Notes under the pieces: generated by a model
What the model was told of the DNA's origin: nothing
The model's input: only the letters and a program-made list of their open reading frames with translations
Databases searched by the model: none
Made by a program: the position numbers and the translations under genes
In this document: piece by piece, positions 34,347-42,137 of the stretch
Position numbering within the stretch: position 1 is the stretch's first letter
How the letters are laid out: each line of letters starts with the position of its first letter
Assembly: GCA_002839375.1 (NCBI GenBank)
Contig: PGXY01000002.1
Location: forward strand, 312,392 to 376,391
DNA from: Spirochaetae bacterium HGW-Spirochaetae-1
GTDB taxonomy: Bacteria; Spirochaetota; UBA4802; UBA5550
Length of the DNA stretch: 64,000 bases
Reading direction: 5' to 3'

Positions 34347-35735
34347 ATGACATCTCCTAAAAACGATCATCCGTGTATTGAGAACGATGAATTGTACCGC
34401 GCCCTTTTTGAGAGAAACAGGGCCATCAAGCTCCTGATCGATCCTTCCGACGGGGCTATAATTGACGCCAACCCCGCCGCCTGCGATTTTTACGGCTATG
34501 CCCGCAACGAAATGCGCGGTATGAATATCACAAAGATCAACCTCCTTTCTTTGGATGTGGTCCGGGAACGCATGGACAGGGTAAAAAATGGTGAGCAGGT
34601 AAATTTTGTTTTTAAACACCGGCTCGCCGGCGGAGAAATGAGAGATGTAGTGGTGAATTCGGGAAGGGTCGATTTTCAGGAAAAGACGCTGCTTCTGTCC
34701 ATCATACACGATATCAGTGACAGGGTGAAAGCGGAAACAGCCCTGAAGGAATCCCATGAACAGTTTCTAACAGTTCTTAACGGCATGGACGCGAATATTT
34801 ATGTAGCGGATACGAAAAATTATGAAATCATTTTTGCCAACAAGCATTTTAAGGATACTTTTGGAGAGAATGTAATCGGGCGGACCTGCCATGCCGTGAT
34901 CCAGGGCGAGAAGGAAAGTCCCTGCTTTTTCTGTATAAACAGGCAGGTCCACGCAGTAAGTGGCAGCGACAGAGATGTCATGCGATGGGAATACCAGAGT
35001 TCTGTGAATGGTAAATGGTACCAGGCCCTTGAAAGAATCATCAACTGGATCGACGGCCGCCCCGTGAGAATATCCATTGCCATGGATATTACTGAAAAGA
35101 AAAGGCTTGAAAGAGAGATACTCAATATCAGTGAAAATGAACGTATTCGTATCGGTCATGATCTTCATGACGGCATAGGCCAGTATTTCACCGGCATGGG
35201 ATACCTGGTTCGGATACTCCGGGACAGGCTGCAGGAAAGAAATGATTCCCAGGCTTCCGTGGCTGAAGAGCTCCTTTCACTCATTGATGAAGCAAAAGGT
35301 CATGTAAGGATGCTCGCCAGGGGGCTGAGCCCCGTCCAGATGGATACCAAGGGGCTTTTTATGGCGGTGAAAGATCTGTGCATCGATACGGAAAAAATGT
35401 TCCGATGCAGGTGCTCCTTTACGTATGACAAGGCTCTTGGAATCAATGATAACGCCACGGCAACTCACATCTATTACATAATAAGGGAAGCCGTGAGCAA
35501 CGCAATCCGCCACGGTGAAGCGGAAAATATTGACATTATTATTAAAGAATATAAAAAGGGCCTCATGATCACCATCTGTGATGACGGTCACGGCATCAGC
35601 GACACGGCCGATCTGGATACGGGCCTGGGACTCAAACTTATGAAATACCGGGCCGATGTAATAAACGCACTGCTGAGTGTCGAAAAAAACAATGAAAAGG
35701 GGATGACGGTCACCATTATGCTGGCTTCAGTGTAG
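34347..35735 (+). CDS. PAS-PAS histidine kinase, NarX/DesK type
   Basis: The 462-residue soluble kinase has two PAS domains (about 12-125 and 135-250), a HisKA_3 dimer domain with the phospho-acceptor His274 in HDLHDGIGQ, and an HATPase domain (about 350-460, REAVSNAIRHGEAENIDI and DDGHGISDTADLDTGLGLKL). The second PAS carries Cys181, Cys193 and Cys196 (RTCHAVIQG, SPCFFCINR), which could hold a redox or metal group. There is no signal peptide or membrane span. The response regulator follows with almost no gap. The signal is unknown. Confidence 0.92.
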   Translation: MTSPKNDHPCIENDELYRALFERNRAIKLLIDPSDGAIIDANPAACDFYGYARNEMRGMNITKINLLSLDVVRERMDRVKNGEQVNFVFKHRLAGGEMRDVVVNSGRVDFQEKTLLLSIIHDISDRVKAETALKESHEQFLTVLNGMDANIYVADTKNYEIIFANKHFKDTFGENVIGRTCHAVIQGEKESPCFFCINRQVHAVSGSDRDVMRWEYQSSVNGKWYQALERIINWIDGRPVRISIAMDITEKKRLEREILNISENERIRIGHDLHDGIGQYFTGMGYLVRILRDRLQERNDSQASVAEELLSLIDEAKGHVRMLARGLSPVQMDTKGLFMAVKDLCIDTEKMFRCRCSFTYDKALGINDNATATHIYYIIREAVSNAIRHGEAENIDIIIKEYKKGLMITICDDGHGISDTADLDTGLGLKLMKYRADVINALLSVEKNNEKGMTVTIMLASV

Positions 35736-35767
35736 GAAGGGTGATGAGGTTCCTTTACGGGAAGATT

Positions 35768-36430
35768 ATGGAAAATGACATTGTGGAAGTTTTTATCGTC
35801 GATGATCATCCCGTGGTCAGGCGTGGTCTGGGCCAGTACATCGACAGCAGGGAAGGTTTCCATGTATGCGGTGACGCGGCTGATGCAAATACGGCAATTG
35901 TGGAGATAAATCGCCATGCGCCCCAGGTAGTCATAGTGGATATCAATCTTAAGGGAATCAACGGGATCGATCTCATAAAAGCAATCCGAAACCGCCACCG
36001 TTCCATTCACATCCTGGTGCTTTCCATGCATGACGAGAATGAATATGTGGAAAGGGCCATGAGGGCCGGGGCCCGGGGCTATGTGCTGAAAAGCGACAGT
36101 GAGGATGTGATCATAGACGCCATCAATCATATAATGAATAACAAGATATTCCTGAGCAGCGGTATCCGCGACAACATGCTTGAATCAATTATATGGCATT
36201 CAACGGAAGAAAAGGAAAAGTCCGTGGCACTCCTGACGGACCGTGAATTTGAAATCTTTGAGCTCATAGGAAAAGGACTTAATACACGGGAAATAGCCGT
36301 CGCCCTGAGTCTCAGCACATCCACGGTAGGGACCTACCGTGAACGCATAAAATCCAAGCTGGATATTCACAGTCCCAATGAATTGATCAGGTATGCCGTT
36401 CAATGGGTGTTGGGTGAAAAGAAAGCATAA
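35768..36430 (+). CDS. NarL/LuxR-type response regulator
   Basis: The 220-residue protein has a receiver domain (FIVDDHPVVRRGLGQ, with the phospho-Asp in VIVDINLKG) and a LuxR helix-turn-helix (LTDREFEIFELIGKGLNTREIAVALSLSTSTVGTYRE, quoted here by position: about 150-205). It is the partner of the kinase just upstream. The ATG at 35768 is used, but an earlier ATG at 35744 (in frame) with a purine-rich upstream is possible. Its TAA is part of a dispersed repeat copy. Confidence 0.9.
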   Translation: MENDIVEVFIVDDHPVVRRGLGQYIDSREGFHVCGDAADANTAIVEINRHAPQVVIVDINLKGINGIDLIKAIRNRHRSIHILVLSMHDENEYVERAMRAGARGYVLKSDSEDVIIDAINHIMNNKIFLSSGIRDNMLESIIWHSTEEKEKSVALLTDREFEIFELIGKGLNTREIAVALSLSTSTVGTYRERIKSKLDIHSPNELIRYAVQWVLGEKKA

Positions 36431-36482
36431 GAGAACCTCTATTTGTTGTTAATGAAAAACCTAATTTTTGAAGTGCCCATAA
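36427..36482 (+). repeat. Dispersed palindromic element, copy B (56 bp)
   Basis: It begins ATAAGAGAACCTCTAT and ends TAATTTTTGAAGTGCCCATAA-like, matching the ends of the copies at 22021-22062 and 41167-41284. Its right 40 bp match the right part of copy C closely. The TAA stop of the response regulator lies within its first bases. Confidence 0.75.
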
Positions 36483-36485
36483 ACA

Positions 36486-36566
36486 AGTCTCAGCTTGTAG
36501 AACTCTATCCTACATCTATTTAGTATAGTGTTCTACAAGAATATAGTTTTTCCAGCCATTGAGACT
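36486..36566. repeat. Nested stem-loop after the two-component operon
   Basis: Inner arms CTTGTAGAACTCTAT (36494-36508) and ATAGTGTTCTACAAG (36525-36539) pair at 14 of 15 positions. Outer arms AGTCTCA (36486-36492) and TGAGACT (36560-36566) can also pair around it. A T-rich tract follows the inner stem by six bases. It may end the operon transcript; a structured RNA or another small mobile relic is possible. Confidence 0.5.
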
Positions 36567-36682
36567 ACCATAAATACATACTTATTGTATTCATCAGCTA
36601 TATTTTTAAAGATAAAGGAGCCTCGATAGCTCGTAATGTGGAGGTATTCATTTATCTGAATTTGTAATCAGAGTGAGAGGCG

Positions 36683-37063
36683 ATGAATACTGCAGAGGCA
36701 TTATTGATTGATGACGACGGTACTACCGGCGAGATACTGCGAAGAATTTCCGGTGAAGTGTCTTTATATCTCAATGAATTCAACTGCACAGATGCTGCAG
36801 CAAAGTATGTCGATGAAAAAACCGTGGATATGGCCTTCATCGATCTTATGATGATACTATCCGATGATTACTGTTTGTTCAGAAAACTGAGAAGCTACCG
36901 TCCTTTTATGAAGGTTTTCATACTTGTTTCTGTAGCGAGTAATAAAACCCTCAATTTCAGCCAGTTCGAAGATGAGTATACTTTTCTGCTGGAAAAACCC
37001 CTGGAATACACCACAACCCTGAATAAGATTAAAAAAGCAATGGAATCCAGGGACAGGTGTTGA
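36683..37063 (+). CDS. Divergent single-domain receiver protein
   Basis: The 126-residue protein is a CheY-like receiver. It has the acidic group at Asp10-Asp12 (LLIDDDG), a candidate phospho-acceptor Asp54 (AFIDLMM) and the Lys in LLEKP, while the switch Thr is Ser (FILVSVAS). No output domain is present. It sits 250 nt after the NarL-type operon, separated by repeat sequence, and converges on rubrerythrin with a shared terminator. It may act through protein contacts. The partner is unknown. Confidence 0.8.
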   Translation: MNTAEALLIDDDGTTGEILRRISGEVSLYLNEFNCTDAAAKYVDEKTVDMAFIDLMMILSDDYCLFRKLRSYRPFMKVFILVSVASNKTLNFSQFEDEYTFLLEKPLEYTTTLNKIKKAMESRDRC

Positions 37064-37083
37064 TCGAGTGGCGGTGTAAATTA

Positions 37084-37112
37084 AACGGGCACGATTTGAT
37101 TTCGTGCCCGTT
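37084..37112. terminator. Shared terminator between the receiver gene and rubrerythrin
   Basis: Arms AACGGGCACGA and TCGTGCCCGTT are perfect over 11 pairs with a 7-nt loop. It lies between convergent stop codons and can serve both strands. Confidence 0.75.
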
Positions 37113-37137
37113 GTAAGTTCTAAGTTTAAAAAGTCTG

Positions 37138-37713
37138 CTAGAAATGGTCGCACAGCAGTTCGAAATATGCCTTGGGATGCAGACAGGCTGGGCATTTCTC
37201 GGGAGCCGCCTCGCCTTCATGAATATATCCGCAGTTTCTGCACATCCACTGGGACTTCTGGTCTTTTTTGAATACCTTTCCCGTTTCGATGTTTTTGGCC
37301 AGCATGAGATAGCGTTCCTCATGGTGTTTTTCAACTTTCGCAATATTTCTGAACAGCGCCGCGATCTCGACGAACCCTTCTTCTTCGGCGATACGCGCCG
37401 CTTCGGGGTAGAGCACCGTGTGCTCCTCGTTTTCTCCGCCTGCCGCAGCCTTAAGATTCTCAACGATCGTTCCCACAACACCAGCCGGGTATGTAGCCTG
37501 TATCTCCACCATCCCGCCTTCGAGGTAGCTGAAAAAACGTTTGGCGTGTTCTTTTTCGTTTTCCGCGGTTTCGAGAAAAATCGCTGCGATCTGTTCGTAT
37601 CCCTCTTTTTTTGCAGCTGACGCAAAATAGGTATAGCGGTTCCTTGCCTGTGATTCACCGGCAAAAGACGCCAGGAGATTTTTCTCGGTTTTTGTTCCTT
37701 TTACACTCTTCAT
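37138..37713 (-). CDS. rbr: Rubrerythrin
   Basis: The 191-residue protein has an N-terminal ferritin-like diiron domain (about 1-140, with [25 protein letters not shown] and VEKHHEERY supplying Glu/His ligands) and a C-terminal rubredoxin domain with CRNC and CPAC. Rubrerythrin reduces hydrogen peroxide to water with electrons from reduced rubredoxin. It is the last gene in the oxygen-defence run on this strand, 104 bases after the winged-helix gene and a hairpin, so it may have its own promoter as well. Confidence 0.95.
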   Translation of the reverse strand: MKSVKGTKTEKNLLASFAGESQARNRYTYFASAAKKEGYEQIAAIFLETAENEKEHAKRFFSYLEGGMVEIQATYPAGVVGTIVENLKAAAGGENEEHTVLYPEAARIAEEEGFVEIAALFRNIAKVEKHHEERYLMLAKNIETGKVFKKDQKSQWMCRNCGYIHEGEAAPEKCPACLHPKAYFELLCDHF

Positions 37714-37775
37714 TATTTCCTCTCTGAAATTAAACTTGTATGTTCGGGCTTCAATACGCCCACTGTTGAATAAGC

Positions 37776-37801
37776 AGCCGGGGATACGAATATCCCCGGC
37801 T
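37776..37801. terminator. Perfect 11-bp hairpin between the winged-helix gene and rubrerythrin
   Basis: Arms AGCCGGGGATA and TATCCCCGGCT enclose a 4-nt loop. There is no strong T-run on the minus strand, so partial termination or mRNA stabilisation is likely. Confidence 0.55.
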
Positions 37802-37816
37802 TTGAAATAGAGATGT

Positions 37817-38002
37817 TCAATCTATTACGGGTGCATAATAGCAGCGTTTCGGTGAATGAATTTTACCTTCACCCTTGAGCGTTTTAATAATTTTATCCAC
37901 TTCAGACTTTTCAATCTTTGCGGCGATTGCGATTTCGCCGGGCCTCATGGGCTCCCCGGCTTTTTTCATGGCATTCAGTACTTTTTGCGCGGTTTTGTCC
38001 AC
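37817..38002 (-). CDS. Small winged-helix protein, possible redox regulator
   Basis: The 61-residue product, counted from a GTG at 38002 with GGAG ten bases upstream, starts [18 protein letters not shown]. It has a compact winged-helix pattern ([20 protein letters not shown], then [17 protein letters not shown]). An ATG 18 codons upstream is in frame but has no ribosome site and adds a non-domain tail. It lies between desulfoferrodoxin and rubrerythrin in the oxygen-defence run. One Cys (in KRCYYAP) near the wing could serve in sensing. A DNA-binding role is inferred from the fold pattern only. Confidence 0.65.
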   Translation of the reverse strand: MDKTAQKVLNAMKKAGEPMRPGEIAIAAKIEKSEVDKIIKTLKGEGKIHSPKRCYYAPVID

Positions 38003-38127
38003 AATCAGATCACTCCAGAATATAGAATATGCGATGCTATGATATTCCTGCGGCATGGTAATGGGTTTCTACCGGGCCGAAGGAAGCCTGTCCCCATGTT
38101 AAGGCAGGCAGTTAATTTCGATTTTGT

Positions 38128-38505
38128 TTACGCTTTCCACAGGCCGTGAAGGTTGCAGTATTCCCGCGCTTCCACATCGGCATCAACGCCGGTGAAAACT
38201 GCTTCAGGTGCCTGTCCCGGTTTAAGAAACTGTCGCAGTGCCTTGCCGTCCTTAAGGATAACCTGTATCCACTCTATATAGTGTTTCTCCTCCGAGGGGT
38301 GAGTGACAGATCCGACCTTAACCTTTATACCGCCGCTCACTTTTTCAACGACGGGTACGTGTTTTTCCGTAGCGGCATCGGTGGTGTTTTCTTTGAGCAG
38401 CTTCATGGGTTGTCCGCAGCAGACGAGCTCGCCGCCGCCGGCTGTAAGAACTTCCACTATGTTTCCGCATACTGAACATTTGTAAACCTCAAGTTTTTTA
38501 GTCAT
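38128..38505 (-). CDS. dfx: Desulfoferrodoxin (class I/2Fe superoxide reductase)
   Basis: The 125-residue protein reduces superoxide to peroxide without making oxygen. Centre I ligands are Cys10, Cys13, Cys29 and Cys30 (CSVC and VCCG). Centre II is His49, His69, His75, Cys117 and His120 ([14 protein letters not shown] and YCNLHG). All are present, so this is a complete enzyme. AAAGGAG lies ahead of the ATG. The peroxide produced is the substrate of the rubrerythrin in the same run. Confidence 0.95.
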   Translation of the reverse strand: MTKKLEVYKCSVCGNIVEVLTAGGGELVCCGQPMKLLKENTTDAATEKHVPVVEKVSGGIKVKVGSVTHPSEEKHYIEWIQVILKDGKALRQFLKPGQAPEAVFTGVDADVEAREYCNLHGLWKA

Positions 38506-38563
38506 GGTACGACTCCTTTAAAAAATTTAGTATAGTGCCGATGAGTTGAAAAATATCATCGGG

Positions 38564-39562
38564 TTACTGGGTTACTTTTCCCTTGAAAATCCTGTACACA
38601 TAAACTGTATATCCGATCACCAGGGGCATGCCGATAAGTGCGATTATGAGCATGACCTTCAGTGTGAGTTCCGTCGATGATCCGTTGAAAATGGTAATAC
38701 CGGCATTGACATCATTGCTGGCTCTTACGAGATGCGGATAGTGAACTGAACCGGCAATGACCCAGAGTCCGGCAAAACCCAGGGATGATGTGATGAATGA
38801 TTTGCCGTCCATTCCCTTTTTCGCGAAATTACCTGTCATCCAGGCACAGGCCACAACTGCTGCGAAGGCAATCCATGCCGGGATTCTGGCAGCGCTCCCT
38901 GGTATTAGCATCATAGAAAGAACAAGTGCTGCGGCGAGCAGGACTATGAATATGATCCATATTTTGCCGGTAATGACCCGCGCCCTGTCCTGAATGGTTC
39001 CGGTGGTTTTCATGGCTGCGAAGGTGCTTCCCTGCATGAGAATTGCTGTCAGGCCGAGAAGTCCCAGTACCAGTGGATAGGGCCTGAGCAGGGTGAAGAA
39101 GGAACCGGTAAAATCCATGTTGCCGTCAAGGGGAATGCCGACGATCACGTTACCAAGGGCAACGCCGAAAAGGAGTGACGGGAGAAAACTGCCGGCCATA
39201 AAGGCATATTCCCATATCTTGCTTCTTTCCCTGTCGTAATACCAGAACTCGATGGATACGGCCCTGAAAATAAGGGCGAAGAGAACCAGCATGAGTGCAA
39301 GGTAAAAACCGCTGAAAACCGTTGCATAGGCATGGGGGAATGCGGCAAAAAGTGCGCCGCCGGCCGTGAGTAGCCAGACTTCGTTTCCGTCCCAGAACGG
39401 CCATATCGCATTGAAGAGCGTTTTTTTCTCTTCGTCATTTTTTGCCAGCAGGGAGAAAAGGCTGCCTATGCCCAGATCAAATCCGTCCAGAATGGCGTAC
39501 CCTATAAAAAGAACACCAATGAGTATGAACCATATATTCTGTAATATTTCCAGTGTTTGCAT
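38564..39562 (-). CDS. cydB: Cytochrome bd ubiquinol oxidase subunit II
   Basis: The 332-residue membrane protein matches CydB, with the typical N-terminal block (WFILIGVLFIGYAILDGFDLGIG) and the following FWDGNEVWLLTAGGALFAAFP. It pairs with CydA to make the quinol oxidase that reduces oxygen to water with high affinity. AAGGAG precedes the ATG 16 bases after the cydA stop. Confidence 0.96.
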   Translation of the reverse strand: MQTLEILQNIWFILIGVLFIGYAILDGFDLGIGSLFSLLAKNDEEKKTLFNAIWPFWDGNEVWLLTAGGALFAAFPHAYATVFSGFYLALMLVLFALIFRAVSIEFWYYDRERSKIWEYAFMAGSFLPSLLFGVALGNVIVGIPLDGNMDFTGSFFTLLRPYPLVLGLLGLTAILMQGSTFAAMKTTGTIQDRARVITGKIWIIFIVLLAAALVLSMMLIPGSAARIPAWIAFAAVVACAWMTGNFAKKGMDGKSFITSSLGFAGLWVIAGSVHYPHLVRASNDVNAGITIFNGSSTELTLKVMLIIALIGMPLVIGYTVYVYRIFKGKVTQ

Positions 39563-39578
39563 ATTTCCACTCCTTCTA

Positions 39579-40904
39579 TCAATACGTTCTCTGAGTTATA
39601 TCTTCCGGGCCTTTCTTTATCAGGTCGAAGAATATCTTGAGGAATACCAGAAAGAGCAGAAGATATATTATCCCGAAAAGTGCCAGAGAAAAAAGTATCT
39701 GCCAGGCCGGCACTACCACCGACGCAGCATCAGCTGTCCGCAGTATTTTGTATACGGCCCAGGGCTGCCGGCCGATTTCCGCGGCCATCCAGCCGAATTC
39801 ATTGGCCAGGAGGGGCAGCGGTGAAGTGATTACCAGTGTCCAGAGGAACCACTTCATGGAATAGAGACGTCCCGTGGCCATAAGTAATGCGCCGATCATG
39901 GCAATGGCGGCAAAGAGGGAACCGAGGCCGATCATGAAATGATATGTCATGTAGGTGATGAAAACCGGGGGCCGCTCATCCTCCCTGAATTCATTGAGGC
40001 CCTTTACTTCGGCATCGGAATTAAAGTGAATGAGCAGGCTCAGCAGTTTTGGAATTTTTATTTCGAGGTATGTCTTGCCGACATCTTCATCGGGGATGCC
40101 GATGAGCGACATGGGGGCACCTTTCTGTGTTTTCCAGAGGGCCTCAAAGGATGCCATCTTTTCCGGCTGTGTCCTGGCTACCTGAACAGCATGCATGTGG
40201 CCCGTGGCGAACTGGAGCAGGGCCATGGCAATAAAAATTATAAGTGATAACTTAAGCAGAGGCTGGAAATGTTCCCTGTATTTATCCTTCACAAGATACC
40301 AGGCGCTGATGCCGGCGACGAAAAGAGAGCCCGTGAGCCATGCTGCGGCGACCACGTGTACATATCTTATTATTGTTGACGGGTTAAACGCGGCATCGAA
40401 GAAGCTGGTCAATACGGCCCTCCCGCCTTCAAATTTGAATCCCGCCGGAGTCTGCATCCATGAATTGGCGATGATTATCCAGAATCCCGAAAGGTGTGCC
40501 GCGAAAAATACCAGGAAAGCCGAGAGCCAATATACCTTCTGTGTTACCTTCTTTTTACCGAAGACCAGTACGGCGAGAAAGACCGATTCAAGGAAAAAGG
40601 AGAAAACTCCCTCGGCAGCCAGTGGGGCGCCGAAAATATCTCCCACCATTCGGGAATACTCTGACCAGTTCGTGCCGAAGGAAAATTCCAGGACTATTCC
40701 CGTTGCGACCCCCATGGTGAATACAAGGGCCAGTATCTTAACGAGAAAGGATGATATTTTCTCATACTGATTGTTTCCGTTTTTAAGGTGAAATGATTCC
40801 AGGAGAAAAATAATAAATGTCAGACCGAACGTAAGGGGTGGAAATAAAAAATGGAATCCTGCGACGAAACCAAATTGTATTCTTGATAATAACACAGCAT
40901 CCAT
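39579..40904 (-). CDS. cydA: Cytochrome bd ubiquinol oxidase subunit I
   Basis: The 441-residue membrane protein matches CydA in its short-Q-loop form. The first heme region is RIQFGFVAGFHFLFPPLTFG. A later helix (YVHVVAAAWLTGSLFVAG) contains a further heme-ligand His, and the loop GRQPWAVYKILRTADA is typical. It oxidises quinol and reduces oxygen. It follows the rubredoxin gene across a strong hairpin at 40937-40977, which may lower its expression relative to rubredoxin. GAGGAG precedes the ATG. Confidence 0.96.
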   Translation of the reverse strand: MDAVLLSRIQFGFVAGFHFLFPPLTFGLTFIIFLLESFHLKNGNNQYEKISSFLVKILALVFTMGVATGIVLEFSFGTNWSEYSRMVGDIFGAPLAAEGVFSFFLESVFLAVLVFGKKKVTQKVYWLSAFLVFFAAHLSGFWIIIANSWMQTPAGFKFEGGRAVLTSFFDAAFNPSTIIRYVHVVAAAWLTGSLFVAGISAWYLVKDKYREHFQPLLKLSLIIFIAMALLQFATGHMHAVQVARTQPEKMASFEALWKTQKGAPMSLIGIPDEDVGKTYLEIKIPKLLSLLIHFNSDAEVKGLNEFREDERPPVFITYMTYHFMIGLGSLFAAIAMIGALLMATGRLYSMKWFLWTLVITSPLPLLANEFGWMAAEIGRQPWAVYKILRTADAASVVVPAWQILFSLALFGIIYLLLFLVFLKIFFDLIKKGPEDITQRTY

Positions 40905-40936
40905 GGGGTCTCTCCTCAGTTATTTTTTAACCAATA

Positions 40937-40977
40937 AAGCATGGGGATACTCCCAACAGGATAGTATCCCCATGCTT
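40937..40977. terminator. Perfect 15-bp hairpin between rubredoxin and cydA
   Basis: Arms AAGCATGGGGATACT and AGTATCCCCATGCTT surround an 11-nt loop. On the minus strand TTTATT overlaps its end. It probably acts as a partial terminator inside the rub-cydAB transcript, so rubredoxin would be made in excess. Confidence 0.65.
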
Positions 40978-40982
40978 CCCGA

Positions 40983-41141
40983 TTAATCAGCCGGTTCAAA
41001 TGAGTCCTTGCCAACACCGCAGACCGGGCAAACCCAGTCATCGGGGATGTCCTTAAAGGCAGTGCCCGGTTTAATCCCGTTGTCGGGATCTCCCGTTTCC
41101 GGATCATAAATGTACCCGCAGACTGAACACTCGTATTTCAT
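40983..41141 (-). CDS. Rubredoxin
   Basis: This 52-residue gene has the complete pattern [20 protein letters not shown] and later [17 protein letters not shown]. The two CxxCG pairs bind one iron. It carries single electrons from the NADH:rubredoxin oxidoreductase to FprA, rubrerythrin and desulfoferrodoxin, all encoded nearby. GGAGGAA lies upstream of the ATG. It is the first gene after a long leader that contains repeat copy C and a PerR box. Confidence 0.96.
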   Translation of the reverse strand: MKYECSVCGYIYDPETGDPDNGIKPGTAFKDIPDDWVCPVCGVGKDSFEPAD

Positions 41142-41166
41142 ACAATAGTTCCTCCAGATTCTTTAT

Positions 41167-41284
41167 ATAAGGGAACCTCTATAAATTATTATTTGATGTT
41201 CCCTTGTGGGCACAAACATCGGAAAAATTAGGTTTCTTCATTATTGTTGTTAATGAAAAACTTAATTTTCAGAGGTGCCCATAA
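41167..41284 (+). repeat. Dispersed palindromic element, copy C (118 bp, longest)
   Basis: It begins ATAAGGGAACCTCTATAAAT and ends TTCAGAGGTGCCCATAA. Its outer parts GGGAACCTC and GAGGTGCCC are inverted to each other with one mismatch. An inner pair, AATTAGGTTTCTTCATTA against TAATGAAAAACTTAATT, is also inverted. Copies A and B look like internal-deletion forms. It lies in the leader of the rubredoxin operon. Confidence 0.8.
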
Positions 41285-41338
41285 GAAATATGCATTTGAA
41301 TGCATGACGTATAAATGCATGCTGTAATAATTACAAAA

Positions 41339-41370
41339 ATATAATCATTATAAATGTAATATTAAGTCAA
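41339..41370 (-). promoter_or_regulatory. Promoter with overlapping PerR box ahead of rubredoxin-cydAB
   Basis: The 15-mer ATATAATCATTATAA at 41339-41353 differs from the consensus Per box TTATAATNATTATAA at one position (the first base). On the minus strand TTGACT (41370-41365), an 18-nt spacer and GATTAT (41346-41341) form a promoter whose -10 lies inside the box, so a bound regulator would block it. The regulator PerR is encoded next door. Confidence 0.7.
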
Positions 41371-41617
41371 GAAAAATTTACTATTAAGAGAAAAGTTTTA
41401 ATATATAAACTTAACTGATTGGAGATGGCTTTAATAAAGACTATGTTGCTCCTTAAATCATAGTATACATTTAATATAAAACTGTTACTATAATATTTTA
41501 AAGCTCTTATTTTTATATAATGACAATTATGGGGAAAAATCAATAATTTATTGGCAGATAACTGTGGATATAATGTCTAAATTGGCTGTAGTATAAAAAT
41601 CTACATGAAAGAAGCGT

Positions 41618-42025
41618 TCACGATTTGCATTTCCTGCATATGCCCCTGAAATAGAGATGGCTCTGCAGGATGGTATGTCCTTCTATGGATTTCAGGTCCA
41701 TTGATTTGCTGTCGAGGAAAATATCATAGAGTTCACCGCACTGCATGCATTTAAAATGGGCATGATTTTCCATAAAGGCATCGTAGCGCACTTCATTATC
41801 TTCTATGGTAATTGCCTGGATGACATTTTTTTCAAGAAATGTTTTCAGCGTATTGTAAATGGTGGTTTTTGATAGTGTGGGTATTTCACCGTGGATATCC
41901 TGGTATATAATGTCCACGGTGGGATGAGTTTTGTGAGTTACCAGATATTCCAGTATCTTCAGCCGGTGAAGAGAAGGCTTGATGCCCTTATCCTCTAGAA
42001 ATGATTTTAATTGTAATGATTCCAT
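41618..42025 (-). CDS. perR: Peroxide-responsive Fur-family repressor PerR
   Basis: The 135-residue protein matches PerR of Bacillus with a uniform offset of three. His34, Asp82, His88, His90 and Asp101 occupy the regulatory metal site; the last being Asp rather than Glu favours PerR over Fur. Cys93, Cys96, Cys130 and Cys133 form the structural zinc site. The DNA-recognition helix is LSKTTIYNTLKTF. Peroxide should oxidise its iron-bound His and release DNA. A PerR box stands at the next promoter downstream. Confidence 0.92.
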   Translation of the reverse strand: MESLQLKSFLEDKGIKPSLHRLKILEYLVTHKTHPTVDIIYQDIHGEIPTLSKTTIYNTLKTFLEKNVIQAITIEDNEVRYDAFMENHAHFKCMQCGELYDIFLDSKSMDLKSIEGHTILQSHLYFRGICRKCKS

Positions 42026-42042
42026 ATTTGTATCAATAGTCT

Positions 42043-42070
42043 AATATACGAAGGATTTTACAAAATTCAA
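42043..42070 (-). promoter_or_regulatory. Predicted perR promoter
   Basis: On the minus strand TTGAAT (42070-42065), a 16-nt spacer and TATATT (42048-42043) precede the ATG by about 17 bases. A half-box TTATAAT occurs further upstream, so autoregulation is possible but weakly supported. Confidence 0.5.
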
Positions 42071-42137
42071 CCATAAAATCAGGGTCTGGCAATTATAAAA
42101 GCAAAATATATCTTTGCGACTCCGGATGTTTATTTCG

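Larger units (their letters stand above)
41142..41617. other. Regulatory AT-rich region between perR and rubredoxin
   Basis: The 476-nt gap holds the dispersed element copy C (41167-41284), an ATGCAT-rich palindrome (ATGCATT-TG-AATGCAT near 41290-41305), a PerR box and a promoter (41339-41370). The segment 41400-41617 is AT-rich without a clear gene or terminator. Confidence 0.55.

Noticed and set aside
40916-41107. 63-codon frame over rubredoxin
   Set aside because: The true gene is in another frame (40983-41141) with all four Cys; this is its shadow.
41400-41617. Small RNA gene downstream of perR
   Set aside because: AT-rich with no promoter-terminator pair that I could define.
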